DNA of 64,000 nucleotides from contig NZ_JBCAQT010000014.1 in assembly GCF_038419845.1 (NCBI RefSeq), forward strand, positions 1-64,000, written 5' to 3'. This stretch comes from Marinimicrobium sp038419845 (lineage in GTDB: Bacteria; Pseudomonadota; Gammaproteobacteria; Pseudomonadales; Cellvibrionaceae). The notes below the pieces were generated by a model. That model was not told where the DNA came from and did not search any database. It saw nothing but the letters and a program-made list of their open reading frames with translations. Positions 36,854 through 44,746 of the stretch are shown here, in pieces; the stretch's first letter is position 1; every line of letters starts with the position of its first letter. The position numbers were made by a program, and so were the translations under genes.

Positions 36854-38596
36854 ATGGAACACCTGCAGTCCACCCTGGACATCGGGTTTGCGCAACGCAG
36901 CGAAGCCGGACGCAAACCCGAGAACCAGGACACCCTGGGCGCACGCCTGCCCGACGATTCCCTGCTGACCAGCAAGGGCATTGCCATGGCGGTGGCCGAT
37001 GGCGTCAGCAGCAGTGAGGCGGCGCGGGAGGCGAGCCAGACCGCGATCACCGGGTTTCTCACCGACTACTACGCCACGCCCGACACCTGGAGCACCGGGC
37101 ACTCCGCCCAGCAGGTGATCCGCTCGCTCAATCGCAGCCTCTGGGGCCTGAGCCGCAACAGCCTCTACGGCGAGGGTTATCTCACCACCTTTTCCACGCT
37201 CATTCTCAAGGGCGACACCGGCTTTATTTTTCATGTGGGCGATACCCGTGTGTATCTCTGGCGGCCCCACTCGGCCGATGAAAGCAAAGGCCAGCTGGAG
37301 CAGCTGACGCGCGACCACTGCCAGCGCCTGGACAAGGACACCAGCTATCTGAGCCGGGCCCTGGGCGCCGACATGAGCGTCGAAGTGGACATGCACTCGA
37401 TCGAGCTGCATCGGGGCGATGTCTTCATCCTGACCAGCGACGGAATTCACGACCACCTGGAACCGGACGCTTTTCACGCCCTGATCGAACAGCACGCCCA
37501 CCAGCCCCAGGCGCTGGTCGATGCCGCCCTGGAAGCGGCGCTGGCCGCCGGCAGTGACGACAACCTCAGCATCCAGGCCGCCCGCATCGAACGCCTCGGC
37601 CACGCCAGCCAGAACGATGCCATGCAGGTATTGTCGCGTCTGCCGTTTCCGCCGCCGCTGGAAATCGGCCAGACTCTGGATGGCCTGCGGGTGGAAAAAC
37701 GCCTGCACGAATCCAACCGCAGCCAGGTCTATCTGGTGCGGGATGAGGCCGACAAGGCCCTGATCATGAAAACCCCCTCGGTCAATTACACCGACGACCC
37801 GGCGTACATCGAGCGCTTTGTGCTCGAGGCCTGGATCGGGGCGCGCATTCAGAGCCCGCAGGTCGCGCGGGTCATTCACCCGCCGCGCCCGCGCTCCTGT
37901 CTCTACTACCTGACCGAGTACGTGCCCGGCCCCACTCTGGGACAGACCATCAACGAGCGGGGAACCCTGGGCATCACCGATGCGGTGGAACTGACCGGGC
38001 AACTGTTACGCGGCATTCGGGCCTTCCACCGCAAGGAAACCCTGCACCAGGACATCAAGCCGGACAATATTGTGCTCAGCGCCAAGGGGCCGGTGATTGT
38101 GGATTTCGGCTCCTGCTGGGTGGCAAGCCTGGAAGAAGTGGGCGCACCCTTCGCCCGCGACCGGATACTGGGCACGCTGGACTATTCGGCGCCCGAGTAT
38201 CGCTATGGCGGTGCCACCGGCCCGCACTCGGATCAGTTCTCGGTCGCGGTGTTGCTGTACGAAATGTTGACCGGTAAAAAACCCTACGGCGCGGCCTATG
38301 GCAAGGCAATGGACTGGCGCCAGTTCCAGAAACTGAGATACACCCCCGCCAGCCGCCACAACCCTCTGGTGCCCTACTGGCTGGACAAGGCGTTGGAGAA
38401 AGCGCTGAGTCTGAACCCCAATTACCGGTACAAAGCCCTGTCGGAGTGGTGGCTGGATCTGCAACGGCCCAACCCCAGTTGGCAGCACCCGGAGCACAAA
38501 CCCCTGATCGAGCGTCGGCCCGAGCAGGTATGGCAGGTGCTGGCTCTGATCGGCTGGGGGTTGGCAGGAGTGTTGGTTTGGGTGTCGTTGCGCTGA
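36854..38596 (+). CDS. Bifunctional PP2C-type phosphatase / Ser-Thr protein kinase with C-terminal membrane anchor
   Basis: Residues ~5-245 are a PP2C/SpoIIE-like phosphatase with metal-binding motifs KPENQDTLG, AVADGVSSSEAA, VGDTRVYLWR and LTSDGIHDHL. Residues ~260-545 are a protein kinase with a VYLV-D-ADKALIMK strand (the ATP-binding Lys), HQDIKPDNIVL (catalytic loop) and DFGSCW (DFG). A hydrophobic segment (about 558-578) closes the 580-residue protein and anchors it in the membrane. The gene starts 16 bases after nasA and is its usual operon partner in Pseudomonas-like bacteria. A second, diverged copy of its last ~41 codons is found at 40243-40373. Confidence 0.93.
   Translation: MEHLQSTLDIGFAQRSEAGRKPENQDTLGARLPDDSLLTSKGIAMAVADGVSSSEAAREASQTAITGFLTDYYATPDTWSTGHSAQQVIRSLNRSLWGLSRNSLYGEGYLTTFSTLILKGDTGFIFHVGDTRVYLWRPHSADESKGQLEQLTRDHCQRLDKDTSYLSRALGADMSVEVDMHSIELHRGDVFILTSDGIHDHLEPDAFHALIEQHAHQPQALVDAALEAALAAGSDDNLSIQAARIERLGHASQNDAMQVLSRLPFPPPLEIGQTLDGLRVEKRLHESNRSQVYLVRDEADKALIMKTPSVNYTDDPAYIERFVLEAWIGARIQSPQVARVIHPPRPRSCLYYLTEYVPGPTLGQTINERGTLGITDAVELTGQLLRGIRAFHRKETLHQDIKPDNIVLSAKGPVIVDFGSCWVASLEEVGAPFARDRILGTLDYSAPEYRYGGATGPHSDQFSVAVLLYEMLTGKKPYGAAYGKAMDWRQFQKLRYTPASRHNPLVPYWLDKALEKALSLNPNYRYKALSEWWLDLQRPNPSWQHPEHKPLIERRPEQVWQVLALIGWGLAGVLVWVSLR
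38473..38596 (+). repeat. Copy A of a ~124-bp direct repeat (native 3' end of the kinase gene)
   Basis: The final 41 codons of the kinase gene recur at 40250-40373 with eight changed sense codons, seven of them differing at the third base, and a changed stop codon (TGA versus TAG). Confidence 0.92.
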
Positions 38597-38609
38597 CGGC
38601 AGTGTTTAT

Positions 38610-39410
38610 CTATCGACCTGGCTCATAAGGCTGATCATTCGCGTTTAACGGCCCCAGTCCTATCTCACTTCTTTTCGCATTCAGCAAATCAATGACCTCG
38701 TGGCCCAATTGGTCTACCATCATTCTTTCGCCATCGGTCAACGCAACCCCTAAATGATCCAGCTTCACTTTCGCGTTCTTTTCTGACAAGGGGTCACCCA
38801 GCAGCGTAGCGGCATGCAGGAATGCCTGGGATTTTAAGACTCCCAACCTATCTTTTTCAGAGTCTGGATCGAACGTTCGCTTACTTGGAGAGTTGAACGT
38901 TGCCAGACTTGTCAGACCTCTGGACGATCCATGAATCGCCGAAACAATCGATGCGTCTTCCATTGAGCGATGATCGCCAGCTTCATGGTAACGATCTACA
39001 AGAATCGGCAATGCTCTTAGGTCACCACCCTCAAGAAGTTTCTCGAGCCCCTCTGTGGTATAGCTCCTATATTCTTCCAGCTCATACTCAGAGTAGTATC
39101 CATGTTGCTGCTCAAGAGCAATGGTTTCGGAGCTTCTCTCCTCTCGCTCACTACCACTCACACTCTTTTCTGATCCGGTTCTCCCAGAACCTGGCTGCGG
39201 GGCTGTCGTCTTCTGAGCCGAAACACTTAGCTCACTGAGCCTTACCCGGTAATCTTCAAGTAACTTCAGCTCAGAAGCTCTACTCTCATCACAGCTCCCT
39301 CCGCTGCACCCATCACCTTGGTTTTCTAAAAAAACGGCGGGAACTAATGCAACAAGTACAGCACCAACGATCAATGACGCACCAAGCTTAATTGCAACTG
39401 ATTTTTTCAT
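38610..39410 (-). CDS. Hypothetical membrane-anchored protein, cargo gene B
   Basis: The family is not recognised. The ATG at 39410, after AGGTG, gives 266 residues. One membrane helix (about 8-28) is followed by a periplasmic-side CSGGSC motif, which could form a disulfide or bind metal. Next come a Ser/Gly/Glu-rich linker and a helical C-terminal region (about 115-266) with short Sel1/TPR-like character at LEKLLEGGDLRALPILVDRY. Its start overlaps the end of the upstream gene by two bases when the upstream stop is counted at 39419, or nearly so, indicating one operon. Base composition looks AT-richer than the flanks. It is convergent with the kinase gene. Confidence 0.72.
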   Translation of the reverse strand: MKKSVAIKLGASLIVGAVLVALVPAVFLENQGDGCSGGSCDESRASELKLLEDYRVRLSELSVSAQKTTAPQPGSGRTGSEKSVSGSEREERSSETIALEQQHGYYSEYELEEYRSYTTEGLEKLLEGGDLRALPILVDRYHEAGDHRSMEDASIVSAIHGSSRGLTSLATFNSPSKRTFDPDSEKDRLGVLKSQAFLHAATLLGDPLSEKNAKVKLDHLGVALTDGERMMVDQLGHEVIDLLNAKRSEIGLGPLNANDQPYEPGR

Positions 39411-39418
39411 TTCAACAC

Positions 39419-39979
39419 CTATTTCAAACCAGCGTCTTCTAAACAATCATGCTCTTTAATATCGCCGTCGACGGCGCATCGAGAATTGTCTTGTATGAGC
39501 AATGAGTTAATTCGATTTATGCACTTAGTGTACCCGTCACCGCCCGAAAAGCTAAACGGCCCGATGGTTACGCTGCCTCCATCGATAATAGTTTCGCACT
39601 TCGTTGTATTTCTACTGAACCGATTCGCAGCTTTGAACTCGCAATGGTTAACGAAACCACTCCTTCTGCCTTTGCAATCCTCTCTTTGCCTTTTCTCATC
39701 CCTTTCTTGAGCCCGCTGCTCCTCATAACGCCTCTGCCGCTCCATGGTTTGCTGTAGCTGCATCTCGATCAATCTCATTCGTTCAATGCGGTCAAGGCGA
39801 TACTCACTCATTGCTGAGCCTGCTCCTTGCCCCTCTACAGGCGGCCTAGCAACCACCTCGGGAATGGAATCTGCTAACGAGCTGAAACTCAATGACATAC
39901 ATAAAAAAAACAGGGGTATTGACGATATCGACGCTTTTCTACTCCTGTAATATTTCGTTTTATTATTATTCGTATCCAT
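39419..39979 (-). CDS. Hypothetical secreted Cys-rich coiled-coil protein, cargo gene A
   Basis: This 186-residue protein is unrecognised. AAGGAGAG precedes the ATG at 39979. A long basic n-region and hydrophobic core (about 18-36) predict export with cleavage near SSLA-DS. Residues ~58-100 are a Gln/Arg/Glu-rich coiled coil. The C-terminal half has six cysteines (KCETI, TKC, SRC, HDC and others) and a GGSVTIGPFSFSGGDG segment suggesting a disulfide-stabilised beta domain. It leads a two-gene minus-strand operon with cargo gene B. Codon use looks AT-richer than that of neighbouring genes. No function can be assigned. Confidence 0.72.
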   Translation of the reverse strand: MDTNNNKTKYYRSRKASISSIPLFFLCMSLSFSSLADSIPEVVARPPVEGQGAGSAMSEYRLDRIERMRLIEMQLQQTMERQRRYEEQRAQERDEKRQREDCKGRRSGFVNHCEFKAANRFSRNTTKCETIIDGGSVTIGPFSFSGGDGYTKCINRINSLLIQDNSRCAVDGDIKEHDCLEDAGLK

Positions 39980-40242
39980 AAGACTCTCCTTATATATGGC
40001 ACGTACGGTTAGAACTATATCGGCTGATGTAACCGATTACTAAAGATGTTCTCACAACGCTGTCCTTTGATCAAACCCAGAATGTGACCTCTGTCAAATT
40101 CTGTCATTCTGACGCGCAAATGCGAATTGGCACATGGGACCGGGAGGGAGCTTCTCAAAACAGTCATGAAAATTTAAACGAAAATTCAGACATCTGATTA
40201 AGGGCACCTATATTAATACAGAATCACCTCTGGTCCGTACTC

Positions 40243-40373
40243 GGATCTGCCCCAGTTGGCAGCACCCGGAGCACAAACCCCTGATTGAGCGGCGGCCGGA
40301 GCAGGTGTGGCAGGTGCTGGCTCTGATCGGCTGGGGGTTGGCCGGAGTGTTGGTTTGGGTGTTGTTTCGATAG
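40243..40373 (+). pseudogene. Copy B: diverged 3' fragment of the PP2C/kinase gene
   Basis: The fragment begins GGATCTGC, lacks 11 bases found in the intact gene, then encodes PSWQHPEHKPLIERRPEQ and the C-terminal membrane helix up to TAG at 40371-40373. Relative to the intact gene the sense differences are almost all silent, so the fragment came from a separately evolving homologue and is not a fresh internal duplication. It has no start codon or kinase core. Confidence 0.9.
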
Positions 40374-40379
40374 AGGCTT

Positions 40380-40810
40380 TTGGTGATTGATTCACGTCCG
40401 GCCCGCTTTGAGGTGGACTGTTTCAAGACACGTGGCGAGTACGTCCCTGTAACTCGTCAACACTAATCCCGCGGTTGACGGTCTTGGAACAGTCCACCTC
40501 TAATCGGTCCTCTGGGCCTTGTAAAAACCACAGTTGTAGCCGTAGGTCAGGTAAGCGGGAGCGCCACCTGACAGACGTGGCCCGTCTGGAAATATTGGTG
40601 GGGATAGGCCTCATTGTGTCAGGTGCGCTGTCGCTTACCAGACCTACGGGCTCGCTCGGTGGGATCTACGGAGCTCGGAGGACCGATCTGGGGTAGGACC
40701 TTCCCGGACCGTCACCAACAGGATGTTGGTGGAGAGGCCCCATGGATGGGTTTACGCCGTGTCCGGGAAGGTCCTACCCCTGAGCGGGCCGGACGCGAAT
40801 CAATCACCAA
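40380..40810. mobile_element. Structured MITE-like element with 28-bp terminal inverted repeats and three internal hairpin arms
   Basis: The 28-bp ends (40380-40407 and 40783-40810) are inverted repeats with one mismatch. Inside are arm A (40410-40429 with 40481-40500, one mismatch in 20), arm B (40541-40573 with 40617-40648, about 32 bp, imperfect) and arm C (40690-40709 with 40761-40780, a perfect 20 bp), each with smaller hairpins in its loop, for example CACCAACA/TGTTGGTG at 40713-40731. No transposase or clear open frame is present. It starts six bases after the stop codon of the kinase fragment. It may be a MITE, a folded RNA gene or a single-strand DNA substrate. Confidence 0.7.
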
Positions 40811-40888
40811 TAGTCTCTAGACGTTCTATTTAAGCCATATCCCAAACAAAATACCTATAGCCTCAGGTGACTGGTTCACGCTCAGCGC

Positions 40889-40962
40889 CTCTCGGACCGA
40901 TCTCCCTCCGAGAGCCATTTGGCGGATGCGCTTACAGCTCCGAAACGTCGGACCGATCCGCC
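40889..40962. other. Two adjacent hairpins between the structured element and GH5 gene
   Basis: CTCTCGGA (40889-40896)/TCCGAGAG (40907-40914) forms a perfect 8-bp stem, and GGCGGAT (40921-40927)/ATCCGCC (40956-40962) a 7-bp stem. They lie just after the stop codon of the minus-strand GH5 gene and may end its transcript, though no T-run follows. Confidence 0.45.
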
Positions 40963-40975
40963 CTACGTCACTACC

Positions 40976-42310
40976 TTAGTGGTTTGATAGTTGGTGCATT
41001 TTTTCGGCGTGCTTGCGGATGATTTTCATGGTGGAGTCGTCGGCATCGAAGACCGAGTTCAGGCCCTGGTGTTCCTGGGGTGGATCGCCGGTGAAGTCGT
41101 CGCCCTGGGCCCACATGAAATCCTCCTGCCCTGCCCGTCCCAGACCGCCCCAGGTCCAGAAGTTGGTGCCGGCAATGGCATCACCTTCGGCCGCGCGCTC
41201 GTACACCAGGTCGAACACTTCGCGGTAAATGCGATCGCGATAGGTGGTGGGCGTGCCCGGTTCGAAGGCGCCCTCATCCCGCTCGGCGCCGAACTCGGAC
41301 AGGACCGTGGGTTTGTTCATTTTGTTGGCGATGTCGATATGGCGATTCATATAGGCCTGCGCCTTTTCGATGGCGCTGTCGTAGGTCTCTTCCGGATTGT
41401 GAATATCGAACCAACTCCAGTTTTTCAGCCACATGTGAAAGGTCAGGTAATCCACGTAGGGGCTGGCGTGGGCAATGATGTACAGATCTTCATCGCGCAG
41501 CGTGCCCATGGCGCCTTCGTTACCGGTGCTGACCAGCTGATGCGGCGCCAGAGAGTCGATGTACCTGGCCGTTTCGTGCACCCACTGTTTGAAGTCCTGA
41601 AAGTAGGGGCGGCCGTGCTCGTCGCTGCCGGGGCGCGGCTCGTTGGCCAGCTGCCAGGACATGACTGTTGGGTCTTCATAATAATATTGTCCGGTCACAG
41701 AATTCCTGCGGGTAATGATTGTCTCGATGACGTCGCGGTAGAGCGCTTGCGCCTCTTCCATCCGATAAAAGCGGGCGGAATTTTCCATGAACGCGTTCCA
41801 CTCACCGGTTTTGTCCGGGTCCAGCACTTCTTCACCGGTAAACCAGGCCACGTACTGTGACATGCCCCCTGACCACTGCCAGAAGTTGTTCAGGTAGAGC
41901 ACCGCCTTCATATCGCGCTTGCCCATCGCCGCCAGCAGAAAATCCAGCCCTTCGAGCAGGTTATCGTTGTACTCACCCGGCTCCCGGATCAGTGCGGGTT
42001 GGACTGCCCGCATCAGCTCGCTGCTTTCCGAGGCAGCCAGTACTCTTAGGTTGGTGATGCCGCTGGCTTTGAGTGTATCCAGCTCCTTGAGCAGTCGCTC
42101 CCGGTCCCCTTCCGGACCGGGCGAACCGAGATAAGCGCCGTACCAGAAATTGGTGCCCACGAAGTAGTAGGGTTCGCCCTCCAGAACAAACCGGGTGCCG
42201 TCCACCCGGACAAAGTCATCGGCCTCCACGGAGGGCGCCTCAAGTTGAGCGCAAGCACTGATCCCGAACAGTAGCCCCAGAATCACTCCGGCTTTTTTAT
42301 ACAATGTCAT
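40976..42310 (-). CDS. Lipoprotein endo-beta-1,4-mannanase (GH5, subfamily 7-like)
   Basis: The ATG at 42310 has AGAGG upstream and gives 444 residues with a lipobox ISAC (Cys 20). The GH5 TIM barrel starts FVRVDGTRFVLEGEPYYFVGTNFWY, typical of subfamily 7 mannanases. The acid/base Glu is in WQLANEPRP and the nucleophile Glu in VLSEFGAE. It should cut internal beta-1,4-mannosidic bonds at the cell surface or in the periplasm. It is the last gene of a GH130-AGE-GH5-GH5 operon, 14 bases after the second GH5 gene. Confidence 0.92.
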   Translation of the reverse strand: MTLYKKAGVILGLLFGISACAQLEAPSVEADDFVRVDGTRFVLEGEPYYFVGTNFWYGAYLGSPGPEGDRERLLKELDTLKASGITNLRVLAASESSELMRAVQPALIREPGEYNDNLLEGLDFLLAAMGKRDMKAVLYLNNFWQWSGGMSQYVAWFTGEEVLDPDKTGEWNAFMENSARFYRMEEAQALYRDVIETIITRRNSVTGQYYYEDPTVMSWQLANEPRPGSDEHGRPYFQDFKQWVHETARYIDSLAPHQLVSTGNEGAMGTLRDEDLYIIAHASPYVDYLTFHMWLKNWSWFDIHNPEETYDSAIEKAQAYMNRHIDIANKMNKPTVLSEFGAERDEGAFEPGTPTTYRDRIYREVFDLVYERAAEGDAIAGTNFWTWGGLGRAGQEDFMWAQGDDFTGDPPQEHQGLNSVFDADDSTMKIIRKHAEKMHQLSNH

Positions 42311-42323
42311 GGGTAACCTCTTA

Positions 42324-43484
42324 TTATTCGTTGCCCAGAAAACACTGACAGGTTTCACTGGTTGCACGGATGCCGTTTTCACTGTCAATCAATGTTTCAC
42401 CCCAGGACGAGAGCGTATCGACGTTGAAGTTCTCGACAATATCCAGAGAGCTCAGATCGGTGCCATCCTCTCCGCCGTCGGTGTTGCCGGACCAGGACCA
42501 GCCCAGGTAGCCGAAACCATAGGCCTCGGCTCCCGCCAGTATGGCTTCCTCGGCCACCTCGTTCCCCGCGCCGTGGTCGGCGGCAAACTCGCCCACAATC
42601 AGCGGTACACTCTTGCTGCTGAAACTCTGAAAATAGTCGTCAACCTCGGCCGCGTCTCCGTAAACATCGTACATATGCACCGAGAAAACGACGTTGCGTT
42701 GGTCATCGGCATTGAAGATGGTGAGCGCACCGTCGCCATCGCGCATGACATTTTTCCAGTCCTGCCCCCAGTTGGGTGCATCGACCACCAACGTGTGGGT
42801 CAACCCACCCTCGCGCAGTGCTTCGATCGCTCCAGTGTGGAACGGGACCCACTCATCGGTTCTGTTATTGCCCAGCGGCTCGTTGGCGATATTGATCAGC
42901 ACGTAGGCCTCTTCGCCGGTAATTGCCGCTGTTACATCTTCGCTCAACCAATAATCCACCGCTGTCTGGGGATTGGCGGCGCTGTCTTTTTCGCTCCAGC
43001 CGGTCGCATCGTGCACTTCCAGCATGGTCACCAGTTGGTGCTGTTTGGCCCAACCGATGATGTTCTCTACCTCGTCACCCGAGACGCGGTTCCACTGCTC
43101 GCCATTGGCCAGCACCACCCGAACCGTGTTGGCGCCGGTGCTCGCGATATCCGCAAACTGTTGCTCAGTGTTGTAGCTCGAGCGAAACCAGGCGTAGGGG
43201 TAATTGACCCCGCGCATGACAAAGGGCACGCCGGTATTGTCGTAGAGCGTGTCGCCCTGCACCTGAAAGCCCTCGGCCGGCTCAACGCGCGCGCTCGAAG
43301 AGGAGCGAGCCGCATCACTCGAAGCGCTGCCGGAGGAATTCGAAGCGCTCGAGGCACTGGTTTCACTCGAATGGGCAGCACTGCTGTTGGTGGCACCGCC
43401 GCTACTGCCGCACGCCGTCAGCAAAAACAGCGCGACCACAATGCCGGCCGGAGCTATCCTCCGGTTGATCAAACCCGTATTCAT
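42324..43484 (-). CDS. Lipoprotein endo-beta-1,4-mannanase (GH5, subfamily 8-like) with Ser-rich linker
   Basis: ATG 43484, preceded by AAGGTGA, gives 386 residues. A lipobox LTAC (Cys 25) is followed by a ~45-residue Ser/Ala linker typical of Cellvibrionales surface enzymes. The catalytic domain begins FQVQGDTLYDNTGVPFVMRG. It carries the acid/base Glu in INIANEPLG and the nucleophile in PLIVGEFAADHG, as in bacterial subfamily 8 mannanases. A C-terminal Cys pair (CQC) is present. It complements the downstream GH5 of another subfamily, probably with a different product profile. Confidence 0.92.
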   Translation of the reverse strand: MNTGLINRRIAPAGIVVALFLLTACGSSGGATNSSAAHSSETSASSASNSSGSASSDAARSSSSARVEPAEGFQVQGDTLYDNTGVPFVMRGVNYPYAWFRSSYNTEQQFADIASTGANTVRVVLANGEQWNRVSGDEVENIIGWAKQHQLVTMLEVHDATGWSEKDSAANPQTAVDYWLSEDVTAAITGEEAYVLINIANEPLGNNRTDEWVPFHTGAIEALREGGLTHTLVVDAPNWGQDWKNVMRDGDGALTIFNADDQRNVVFSVHMYDVYGDAAEVDDYFQSFSSKSVPLIVGEFAADHGAGNEVAEEAILAGAEAYGFGYLGWSWSGNTDGGEDGTDLSSLDIVENFNVDTLSSWGETLIDSENGIRATSETCQCFLGNE

Positions 43485-43525
43485 ACATTCACCTTGTATC
43501 ATTTTTATCGTATCAGCCCAGTTGG

Positions 43526-44746
43526 TTATTCCCCGGCCAGCATCCGTATCATTTCCATCATGGCGCGGCCATTGTGGTAAGGGCCCTTCCAGGGGCCCAA
43601 CTTGTAACCCGGCGCTCGGCGTTGATCATCAAGGCGCGACAGCCACAACCACTCACCACTTTCACCCGCCAGTTGATACTGGTTGATGAACCTCCAGAGT
43701 CGTTCGGCGGCCCGTGCATATCCCGCCTCTCCCGAAAGAGTGTACGCCTTGTAAAAACCCACCATGGCCTCGGCCTGAACCCACCAGACCCGTTCGCCGT
43801 TCATTTCGCGGGATTCAAAATCAAACCCGTCGTGCATCTCGCCGTGTTCGCCCATCGCTTCGTGCAGACAGGCCTCGGCCATACCCAACACACTCGGGCG
43901 TAGCCGGGCAGTCATCGCCGGATCGGCCAGTGATTCGGTGGCCTTGGCCAGCAGCCAACTGCATTCGATATCGTGACCGAAAGTGTGCCCCGGGGAATGA
44001 TCATTCCAGTCGCAGTCCATGAACATGCGCAGATGAAAGCTGTCTTTATTGATCAGATGGCGGTCAAAACACTCAATGGCATAGCGCAGCGCCTCCCTCA
44101 CCTTAGGGGATCTGTCCACCTGGTACAGGGTGGTATAGGCCTCGAGCACGTGCAGGTGAGTGTTCATGGTCTTTGGGTAGTTGAGGTCCTTGTCGCTCAG
44201 ACGGACATCGTCCATCGCTCCCCACTCCCGGGTAAAGGCTTCCAGATAACCGCCGGTATCCGGGCAGACCGTGTGCTCTTCCAGTAGCGCAAACATCGTT
44301 TGCGCTTCTTCCAACGCCGCATCGTTGCCAGTAAGCCGGTAATAGGACACCAGGGCATAGATGGCAAACGCCTGGGCATACACCTGTTTCTTGGTATCTT
44401 TCGGGTACCCCCGTGCATCGAGCATCCAGTAAACGCCGCCGTTCTCGGCATCGACAAAACGTTCGAACAGGGTGTGATACGCCCGGTCGGCGGCGGCGCG
44501 ATAACGCGCATCGTCAATTTCCTGGGCCAGCTCGCTGAAGAACCAGAGGATGCGCGTATTCAGGACAACCCCCTTATCCGACTGGAGATTTGGTTTGTTG
44601 TCCAGCCCCACCTCGCCGTAGAAACCACCGTTGGTTTCATCCTGACTGTAGATCAGCCACCAATCGGCAATCCGCTCCAACTCCGAGGAAAATTCCTGCG
44701 CCCAGTCCGGTGGCCGCACACCGCTCGGTAACTCTTGCACTCCCAT
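43526..44746 (-). CDS. AGE-family mannobiose/cellobiose 2-epimerase
   Basis: The 406-residue (alpha/alpha)6-barrel protein has the cellobiose/mannobiose 2-epimerase pattern: PKTMNTHLHVLEAYTTLY, HSPGHTFGHDIECSWLLAKA with catalytic histidines, and GERVWWVQAEAMVGF. In the known mannan pathway it converts beta-1,4-mannobiose to mannosyl-glucose, the substrate of the GH130 phosphorylase encoded immediately upstream. The start codon overlaps the GH130 stop, so the two are translationally coupled. No signal peptide is seen, so it is cytoplasmic. Mannobiose specificity is inferred from the operon. Confidence 0.9.
   Translation of the reverse strand: MGVQELPSGVRPPDWAQEFSSELERIADWWLIYSQDETNGGFYGEVGLDNKPNLQSDKGVVLNTRILWFFSELAQEIDDARYRAAADRAYHTLFERFVDAENGGVYWMLDARGYPKDTKKQVYAQAFAIYALVSYYRLTGNDAALEEAQTMFALLEEHTVCPDTGGYLEAFTREWGAMDDVRLSDKDLNYPKTMNTHLHVLEAYTTLYQVDRSPKVREALRYAIECFDRHLINKDSFHLRMFMDCDWNDHSPGHTFGHDIECSWLLAKATESLADPAMTARLRPSVLGMAEACLHEAMGEHGEMHDGFDFESREMNGERVWWVQAEAMVGFYKAYTLSGEAGYARAAERLWRFINQYQLAGESGEWLWLSRLDDQRRAPGYKLGPWKGPYHNGRAMMEMIRMLAGE

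Larger units (their letters stand above)
39980..40975. other. 996-bp non-coding patchwork between cargo genes and GH5 mannanase
   Basis: From left to right it holds the promoter zone of the cargo operon with a TGTAACCGATTACT motif (40028-40041), the second copy of the kinase 3' end (40243-40373), a ~430-bp element of nested inverted repeats (40380-40810), and hairpins with a thrice-repeated GGACCGATC (40680, 40894, 40950). Open frames here are short and follow the inverted repeats, so none is called as a gene. Confidence 0.75.

Noticed and set aside
40380..40810. CRISPR array or integron attC array
   Set aside because: The repeats are inverted and unequal, not regularly spaced direct repeats, and no cas gene, integrase or attC core sites are seen.
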